Below are positions 12,771-17,620 of a DNA stretch of 17,620 nucleotides, one piece after another (within the stretch, counting starts at the first letter, position 1; each line of letters begins with the position of its first letter). Where the stretch lies: positions 1 through 17,620 of the forward strand of contig JALHTV010000172.1 in NCBI GenBank assembly GCA_022866005.1, in the 5' to 3' direction. Both the position numbers and the translations under genes were made by a program. The notes beneath the pieces are model-generated. The model was not told the DNA's origin. It did not search any database and saw only the letters and a program-made list of their open reading frames with translations. The stretch comes from Phycisphaerae bacterium. Its GTDB lineage: Bacteria > Planctomycetota > Phycisphaerae > SM23-33.

Positions 12771-14100
12771 AAAGACGTCGATTCTCGTCGTGGACGACGT
12801 GCCCGACACGGTCGAGGTGTTACAGCGCAATCTCTCAGCGGCGGGATACACGGTCCTTACTGCGCCCGGCGTCCCCGAGGCGATCCGGATCGCCGAGAGC
12901 ACCCCGGTCGACCTGGTGATAACGGATTGGAGGATGCCCAAGGTCAGCGGCATCGACCTGGTGCGGCACGTCCGGGAGAATCTCAGAGACACAGAAGTGA
13001 TCATGATCACGGGGTATCCTTCCATCGCGGGAGCTGTGGAGGCGGTCAAAACGGGCGCGGAGGAATATCTGCCCAAACCGTTTACGGATGAGGAACTGCT
13101 GGCCGTGGTTCGGCGAGCGATAGAGAAGCTGCGCATGCGCCGGTTCGGTCACGCCGCGGCCCTGCAGACGACGGCCAGGCCTTACGGACTCATCGGCGAC
13201 TCCAAGCCCATGTTGGAGGTCTTCAAGGCCATCAGCAAGGCCGCGTCCACGTTCGCAACTGTACTCATCACGGGGGAAAGCGGCACAGGCAAGGAACTCG
13301 TCGCCCGAGCGATCCATTACAGCAGCCAACGGTCCGCCGCGGCGTTCGTACCAGTCAACTGCGGCGGCATTCCGGAGGGCTTGCTTGAAAGCGAGCTATT
13401 CGGCTACGTGAAGGGGGCGTTCACAGGTGCCGAGGAGTCTCGCGCGGGCTTCTTCCAGACTGCCGATGGCGGGACGATCTTCCTCGACGAGGTCAGTGAG
13501 ACCAGCCTGTCCATGCAGGTAAAACTGCTTCGTGTGCTTCAGGACCGGGAAGTCTACATGGTCGGTGCTAAGCGAGGCAGGCAGGTGGACGTCCGGGTTC
13601 TGGCGTCGACGAACAAATCGCTGCCCGACTTGGTCAAGAAGGGTTTGTTCCGCGAGGACCTGTACTTCCGCTTGAATGTGATCACCATCGAGCTGCCACC
13701 CCTGCGGGGGCGCGGGGACGACATCCTGCTTCTGGCACACCATTTCGTGAAGAAGTACGCCAGCGAATCAGGTAAACCTGCGCCCCGCTTCTCGAATGAA
13801 GCGATGCACGTGCTGAAGCAGGGTTACCACTGGCCGGGCAACGTGCGAGAGCTGGAGAACATCATCCACCGCCTTATCGTCATGACCGATGGCGACTGTG
13901 TCGAAGTGCCAGACCTGCCGGCGCCGTTGCGATTCTCCGCCGCCCGCGAGCTGGACCTCACCCGTCCCTTGATGGAGGTCGAGGCCGAGTATATCCGGAA
14001 CGTCTTGGCGAGCGTGGGGGGAAACAGAACCAAGGCCGCCGAGTTGCTTCAGATCGACCGCAAGACGTTGCGAGAGAAGCTGAAGAAAACCGAATCATAG
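12754..14100 (+). CDS. NtrC-type sigma-54-dependent response regulator
   Basis: 448 aa in three domains. The receiver (1-125) has acidic Asp14/Asp15, phospho-acceptor Asp58 in ITDWRMP and Lys108 in LPKPF. The AAA+ domain (about 145-385) has Walker A GESGTGKE (174-181), the sigma-54 contact loop GAFTGA (221-226) and Walker B TIFLDE (241-246). A Fis-type DNA-binding helix-turn-helix ends the protein (about 405-446, GGNRTKAAELLQIDRKTLRE). Phosphorylated by the overlapping kinase, it should bind an upstream site and open a sigma-54 promoter. Such a promoter lies about 200 bp past its stop codon, in front of the redox operon, making that operon the obvious target. ATG 12754 is chosen because it starts the receiver domain and has GGAG about 9 nt upstream. 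Confidence 0.95.
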   Translation: MTSPNEKTSILVVDDVPDTVEVLQRNLSAAGYTVLTAPGVPEAIRIAESTPVDLVITDWRMPKVSGIDLVRHVRENLRDTEVIMITGYPSIAGAVEAVKTGAEEYLPKPFTDEELLAVVRRAIEKLRMRRFGHAAALQTTARPYGLIGDSKPMLEVFKAISKAASTFATVLITGESGTGKELVARAIHYSSQRSAAAFVPVNCGGIPEGLLESELFGYVKGAFTGAEESRAGFFQTADGGTIFLDEVSETSLSMQVKLLRVLQDREVYMVGAKRGRQVDVRVLASTNKSLPDLVKKGLFREDLYFRLNVITIELPPLRGRGDDILLLAHHFVKKYASESGKPAPRFSNEAMHVLKQGYHWPGNVRELENIIHRLIVMTDGDCVEVPDLPAPLRFSAARELDLTRPLMEVEAEYIRNVLASVGGNRTKAAELLQIDRKTLREKLKKTES

Positions 14101-14122
14101 CCAAGCTCCTGAGGGTGCCCAG

Positions 14123-14158
14123 ATCGGGGAGTTCGGCCCCGATGGTTCAGAACTCCCC
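14123..14158. promoter_or_regulatory. Nested inverted repeats: possible enhancer or hairpin
   Basis: ATCGGGG (14123-14129) pairs with CCCCGAT (14137-14143), while GGGGAGTTC (14126-14134) pairs with GAACTCCCC (14150-14158). Both are perfect and mutually exclusive. There is no T run, so a terminator is unlikely. The distance of about 140-170 bp to the -24 box is typical for binding sites of NtrC-type activators. Confidence 0.4.
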
Positions 14159-14295
14159 GGCGAACGACCCGCCCGCCGCGCCCGCGCATCGGGGGTGCAC
14201 CCAGGTGCCGGGGCGCATTACCCAAACCTGTTTCTCCTGCACCATCAAGGTCTTGTGCGACTCCCATCGCGCCCGCTCGTTGGGACAAAGCCGGA

Positions 14296-14311
14296 AGGCA
14301 TGCCGCTTGCT
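14296..14311 (+). promoter_or_regulatory. Sigma-54 (-24/-12) promoter of the redox operon
   Basis: AGGCATG-CCGC-TTGCT matches the consensus TGGCAYR-N4-TTGCW at all but the first base. GG (14297-14298) and GC (14309-14310) are 10 bp apart as required. Transcription would start near 14322, about 105 nt before the Cys-module gene. The gene for an NtrC-type activator lies immediately upstream. Confidence 0.75.
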
Positions 14312-14427
14312 TCAGCACGTTCCTGAGAGCCAAAGCTCCATCCCGGGCTCTGCGCCTTGGATCACGTCCCAGGGGGAGGAGCTTTGGCAAAACCGTCGGG
14401 AGTTTCTGGCACGAAGGAGATCGGATC

Positions 14428-14769
14428 ATGCCGACCGAACAGCTTTTCCCCGACCCCTCAAGCATCCCGCTGTACGCTGTGGGGCACCCCGACGCCTCCA
14501 GGCCCTACCGGGATCTGTGCTCGACGTGCAATCACGCAAAGGTGTGCGGTGGCCGCAGCACGCCGGAACGCCCCATCTTCTTCTGCGAGGAGTTCGAGGC
14601 CTTCGTCCCTGCGCCGGCCGCGGAGCTCGCCATCGCCGTGCCGACACAGCCAGCCAAGCGGCAGAGCGCGGGCGAACGCGCCGGGTTGTGCATGAACTGC
14701 GACAATGCCGAAACCTGTAGTTCGCCCAAACCAGAGGGTGGGGTCTGGCACTGCGAGGAGTATCGTTAG
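14428..14769 (+). CDS. Small protein with two Cys4 modules, first gene of redox operon
   Basis: 113 aa, no known function that I can name. It contains an internal duplication of a Cys module, C-x2-C-x5-C-x(11-12)-C followed by EE(F/Y): RDLCSTCNHAKVC...FFCEEFE (Cys31, 34, 40, 53) and AGLCMNCDNAETC...WHCEEYR (Cys88, 91, 97, 109). Four Cys per module suits a structural zinc or an iron-sulfur cluster. The modules are joined by an Ala/Pro-rich linker. AAGGAG 9 nt upstream supports the start. The stop codon is one base from the ATG of the NuoE-like gene, so the pair is translationally coupled. A role as an assembly factor or small electron carrier is inference. Confidence 0.85.
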   Translation: MPTEQLFPDPSSIPLYAVGHPDASRPYRDLCSTCNHAKVCGGRSTPERPIFFCEEFEAFVPAPAAELAIAVPTQPAKRQSAGERAGLCMNCDNAETCSSPKPEGGVWHCEEYR

Positions 14770-14770
14770 G

Positions 14771-15661
14771 ATGACCCAGGCAGCGGCAACCACGGATCAG
14801 GCGAGCCCCCTGGGCCCGAAGGCGGTGGATCGGCAGGACGTCCTGCGGATCCTGGCAAGGCACGGCAACGACCGGGGAGGACTCATCGCTATCCTCGAGG
14901 AGATCCAAGACCAGTACGGGTATCTCCCCGAAGAGGCCCTGCGGACCGTAAGCGAGGAAACGGGGCGGTCGCTGGTGGACGTCTACGGGATCGCCACGTT
15001 CTACCGCGCCTTCAGCCTAGCCCCGCGGGGCAAGCACTTGATCTGTGCGTGCCTTGGCACAGCCTGCCACGTTCGCGGTGCACCCAGGGTCGTTGAGGAG
15101 CTCGAGCGCCAGCTCGGCATCCAGGCGGGACAGACGACGCCGGACGGCAAGTTCACCCTGGAGACCGTCAACTGCCTCGGGGCCTGCGCCTTGGGGCCTG
15201 TCGTCGTCATCGACGGGCACTACTTCTCCAAGGTCAGGAGATCGAAGGTCCGGCATCTCCTCGACGAAGCGGCCGTGGGATTCGGCAAGGCCGGAACCGG
15301 CGAAGACAAGGGCGCCTTCCCCATCGAGGTTAGCTGCCCCCGATGCAATCACAGCCTGATGGACGGGAGCTTCCCCATCGACGGCCGGCCTTCAATCCGA
15401 TGCAGCGTGTCCTTTGACCGGCAGCACGGCTGGCTGAGGCTGTCGTCGCTATATGGCAGCCCCAACACCGCCGCCGAGCACGAGATTCCTCCGGGCACAG
15501 CGGTAAGCTTCTTCTGTCCTCACTGCCACGCGCAGCTCGCGGGCAGCTTGGCGTGTTCGGAGTGCGAGGCCCCGATGGTTCCCATGGTCGTCCGCGGCGG
15601 GGGCATCGTGCAGATCTGCTCGCGCCGCGGGTGCGGGAGCCATACGCTGGACCTCCCCTGA
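14771..15661 (+). CDS. NuoE/HndA-like [2Fe-2S] subunit with Cys-rich C-terminal extension
   Basis: 296 aa, nearly twice the usual length. Residues 20-165 are a complete NuoE-type subunit: a helical bundle (LIAILEEIQDQYGYLPEEAL, VDVYGIATFYRAF) and a thioredoxin-like ferredoxin with the cluster ligands Cys94, Cys99, Cys135 and Cys139 (CLGTAC, CLGAC). In complex I, bifurcating hydrogenases and NAD-linked formate dehydrogenases this subunit passes electrons beside the FMN subunit. The extra part (about 185-296) has CPRC (189/192), Cys211, CPHC (249/252), CSEC (262/265) and a final CSRRGC (283/288), which look like one or two zinc ribbons or another cluster site. It follows the Cys-module gene directly and precedes the NuoF-like gene by 55 nt. 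Confidence 0.9.
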   Translation: MTQAAATTDQASPLGPKAVDRQDVLRILARHGNDRGGLIAILEEIQDQYGYLPEEALRTVSEETGRSLVDVYGIATFYRAFSLAPRGKHLICACLGTACHVRGAPRVVEELERQLGIQAGQTTPDGKFTLETVNCLGACALGPVVVIDGHYFSKVRRSKVRHLLDEAAVGFGKAGTGEDKGAFPIEVSCPRCNHSLMDGSFPIDGRPSIRCSVSFDRQHGWLRLSSLYGSPNTAAEHEIPPGTAVSFFCPHCHAQLAGSLACSECEAPMVPMVVRGGGIVQICSRRGCGSHTLDLP

Positions 15662-15716
15662 CTGATGCCGCGCGAGCGTGGCGGCTTGTCGCCGGCCATT
15701 GCGAAGAGGAAACGAA

Positions 15717-17620
15717 ATGCCGAGGCTGTCTTCCACAGACGAGCTGAGACAACTGCGGGAGCTGCTGGTTTCCGACCGGGACACCGGCAGGCTTCGACTC
15801 GCCATGTGCGCCGGGACCGCCTGCCGGGCAAGTGGGGCATGCGGCGTCATCCAGGCCGTCCAAGGGTACATCATCCAGAACGGCCTCCAGGCCAAGGTCT
15901 TCCTTCAGACCACCGGCTGCCACGGCTTCTGCGAAATGGGTCCCTTCATCCTCACCGTGCCACAGGGCGCCTTCTACACGCAGGTGAAGCTCAGTGACGT
16001 CCCGAGGATCATGGCGGCCGCCCTGTCCGGCGTCTATGCCGAGGACCTGCTCTACCGCGACCCCAACACGGGGGAAGTCTACCGCCATCGCGACGAGATC
16101 CCCTTCTTCAAGCACCAAAAACGAACGATCCTGGGCTTGGGCCAGCAGATCGACCCGACTCGGATCTACGACTATATCGCCCAGAGGGGATACGCGGCCC
16201 TGGAGAAGGTACTGGCCGCCCGGGACCCCAAATGGGTGATCCAAGAGGTGAAGGACTCAGGACTCCGTGGCCGGGGGGGCGCCGGATTTCCCACGGGCAC
16301 CAAGTGGGAGATGCTCGCGGAGCAGCCGGGCAGGCGAGGTAAGTTCGTCGTCTGCAACGCCGACGAGGGCGACCCCGGCGCCTACATGGACCGCAGCGTA
16401 TTGGAGGGCAACCCGCACAGCATCATCGAGGGAATGATCATCGGCGCCTACGCCACCGCCGCCACGGAGGGCATCGTCTACGTCCGCACGGAGTATCCCC
16501 TCGCGATCCGCCATCTGACCATAGCGCTGGCCCAGGCCCGAGAGCACGGACTGCTCGGTAAGGACATTCTGGGCAGCGGCTTGGCGTGCGATATCAAGAT
16601 CGTGCGCGGGGCCGGGGCGTTCGTGTGCGGCGAGGAGACGGCCTTGATCCGCTCCATCGAAGGCAAGATGGGCGAGCCGCGCCAACGCCCGCCGTACCCG
16701 ATCCAGAAGGGCATCGACGGCAAGCCCACGGCCATCAACAACGTCGAGACCTGGGCCAACATCCCCGTCATCATCCGCCAGGGCGCGGCGGAGTTCGCCA
16801 AGGTCGGCACGAAGAACAACTCTGGCACGAAGATCTTCAGTCTGGTCGGCAAGATCAAGAACACCGGCCTGGTCGAGGTGCCGATGGGCATCACGATCCG
16901 CCAGATCGTCTACGACATTGGCGGCGGGCCGGTGGGCAAGGCCAGGATCAAAGCCGTCCAGACCGGCGGGCCGTCCGGGGGGTGCATCCCGGCGAGCCGG
17001 TTCGACCTGCCGATCGACTATGACAGCCTCGCCGAGGCGGGGTCCATCATGGGCTCCGGCGGCATGATCGTCATGGACGAGAACACCTGCATGGTGGACG
17101 TCGCGAAGTATTTCATGAACTTCCTGAAGGACGAGTCGTGCGGCAAGTGCTTCACCTGCCGCAAGGGCACGCAGCGGATGCACGAGATCCTCGACGACGT
17201 CTCCAAGGGCACGGCTGCACCGCAAGACGTCGCGCTGTTGGAGGAACTGGCGATCGCCGTGAAGGACACCACGATGTGCGGGCTCGGCCAGACGGCGTCG
17301 AACCCGGTGCTCAGCACACTTCGCTATTTCCGTGACGAATTCGAGCGACACGTGGCGGACAAGAAGTGTGACGCCTTCGTCTGTAGCGAGTTGGTGGGCG
17401 CGCCCTGCCAGTCCGCTTGTCCGCTGGACACCGAGGCCTGGCGTTACGTGGCGCTCATCGAGAAGGGCCGCTACGAGGACGCCTACCAGATCATCCGCCA
17501 GGCCAACCCGTTCCCCTCGATCTGCGCGCGGGTCTGCGATCGCAAGTGCGAGCAGCGCTGCCAGCTCGGTACCAGCGGCGACGAGGCGGTGGCCATCCGC
17601 GCGCTGAAGAGGTTCGTCAC
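15717..17620 (+). CDS. NuoF-like NAD(P)H/FMN subunit fused to GltD-like domain (partial, runs off window)
   Basis: 634 codons are visible and no stop occurs before the window ends. Domains in order: thioredoxin-like [2Fe-2S] (Cys31, 36, 68, 72); FMN and NADH-binding core (GLRGRGGAGFPTGTKWE at 182-198, NADEGDPGAYMDR at 214-226, CGEETALIRSIEG at 304-316); SLBB region; a [4Fe-4S] site (Cys475, 478, 481 and Cys521). Where bifurcating HydB proteins carry a ferredoxin, this one has GAPCQSACPLDTEAWRYVAL and NPFPSICARVCDRKCEQRC, the N-terminal cluster domain of GltD/NfnB-like flavoproteins. An FAD/NAD(P)-binding domain should follow outside the window. Such fusions can hold two flavins, one for each pyridine nucleotide site, which suggests electron confurcation or transhydrogenation. 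GAGGAAACGAA precedes the ATG. Its catalytic partner is not in view. Confidence 0.92.
   Translation, partial: MPRLSSTDELRQLRELLVSDRDTGRLRLAMCAGTACRASGACGVIQAVQGYIIQNGLQAKVFLQTTGCHGFCEMGPFILTVPQGAFYTQVKLSDVPRIMAAALSGVYAEDLLYRDPNTGEVYRHRDEIPFFKHQKRTILGLGQQIDPTRIYDYIAQRGYAALEKVLAARDPKWVIQEVKDSGLRGRGGAGFPTGTKWEMLAEQPGRRGKFVVCNADEGDPGAYMDRSVLEGNPHSIIEGMIIGAYATAATEGIVYVRTEYPLAIRHLTIALAQAREHGLLGKDILGSGLACDIKIVRGAGAFVCGEETALIRSIEGKMGEPRQRPPYPIQKGIDGKPTAINNVETWANIPVIIRQGAAEFAKVGTKNNSGTKIFSLVGKIKNTGLVEVPMGITIRQIVYDIGGGPVGKARIKAVQTGGPSGGCIPASRFDLPIDYDSLAEAGSIMGSGGMIVMDENTCMVDVAKYFMNFLKDESCGKCFTCRKGTQRMHEILDDVSKGTAAPQDVALLEELAIAVKDTTMCGLGQTASNPVLSTLRYFRDEFERHVADKKCDAFVCSELVGAPCQSACPLDTEAWRYVALIEKGRYEDAYQIIRQANPFPSICARVCDRKCEQRCQLGTSGDEAVAIRALKRFV

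Noticed and set aside
14115..14720. 201-aa plus-strand ORF as the first gene of the redox operon
   Set aside because: It would contain the sigma-54 promoter and overlap the well-supported 113-aa Cys-module gene in another frame; only a possible relic module is reported.
16257..17351. 364-aa minus-strand open frame
   Set aside because: Lies opposite the NuoF-like gene, whose FMN, NADH and cluster motifs are all intact; its His/Asp/Arg-rich composition is that of a mirror frame.
14428..17620. Naming the operon a FeFe hydrogenase or formate dehydrogenase
   Set aside because: NuoE- and NuoF-like subunits are shared by several complexes and no catalytic subunit is in the window.
1..17620. CRISPR arrays, tRNA or rRNA genes, intact insertion sequences
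   Set aside because: No regularly spaced repeats, no tRNA-like arms with conserved T-loop, no rRNA segments and no transposase motifs were seen by eye on either strand.

Overview
The window looks like a piece of a GC-rich bacterial chromosome, most likely from an anaerobic or facultative planctomycete (Phycisphaerae-like). This is an inference. It rests on a remnant of the planctomycete LEPR-XLL secretion motif (FEALEQRELLTA) in front of a pectate-lyase N-terminus, a large NPCBM-domain lipoprotein esterase, two B12-binding radical SAM enzymes, and a sigma-54-controlled flavin/iron-sulfur redox operon. No rRNA, tRNA, CRISPR array or intact insertion sequence was found.

Left part (1-1700, minus strand): a compact RiPP locus. 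A PqqD-like recognition protein (B1) overlaps a McjB-type cysteine leader peptidase (B2). Downstream are three short precursor genes (34-39 aa) that I found by translating the minus strand by eye. All three share a leader of the form KKPYxxPxLEKxxxLS(D/E)VT, which has the spacing of lasso-peptide leaders (YxxPxLxxxGxFxxxT). Their cores differ and lack the Asp/Glu at positions 7-9 that lasso ring closure needs. No macrocyclase gene is visible, although the window edge cuts the locus just after the last precursor. The precursors arose by tandem duplication of a unit that carried along the 3' end of the B2 gene.

Next (1700-5020, minus): a 1.1-kb-residue lipoprotein with an alpha/beta-hydrolase and a C-terminal NPCBM carbohydrate-binding domain, followed by a decayed pectate-lyase N-terminus (5154-5348) and sparse DNA.

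Middle (5800-11400): two cobalamin-type radical SAM genes of unknown product on the plus strand, the second coupled to a small unknown gene. Between them lie a decayed HD-GYP gene on the minus strand and a cold-shock protein with its own promoter, a leader of about 200 nt and a perfect terminator. A 32-nt imperfect repeat occurs in three of the intergenic regions.

Right part (11600-17620, plus): a soluble histidine kinase and an NtrC-type sigma-54 activator overlap. About 200 bp downstream is a near-consensus -24/-12 promoter that leads into an operon of a small duplicated Cys-module protein, a NuoE-like [2Fe-2S] subunit with an extra Cys-rich tail, and a NuoF-like NAD(P)H/FMN subunit fused to a GltD-like domain that runs off the window. 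The simplest reading is that the two-component pair senses a cytoplasmic signal and switches on this redox complex. Its catalytic partner (hydrogenase, formate dehydrogenase or other) would lie beyond the right edge.
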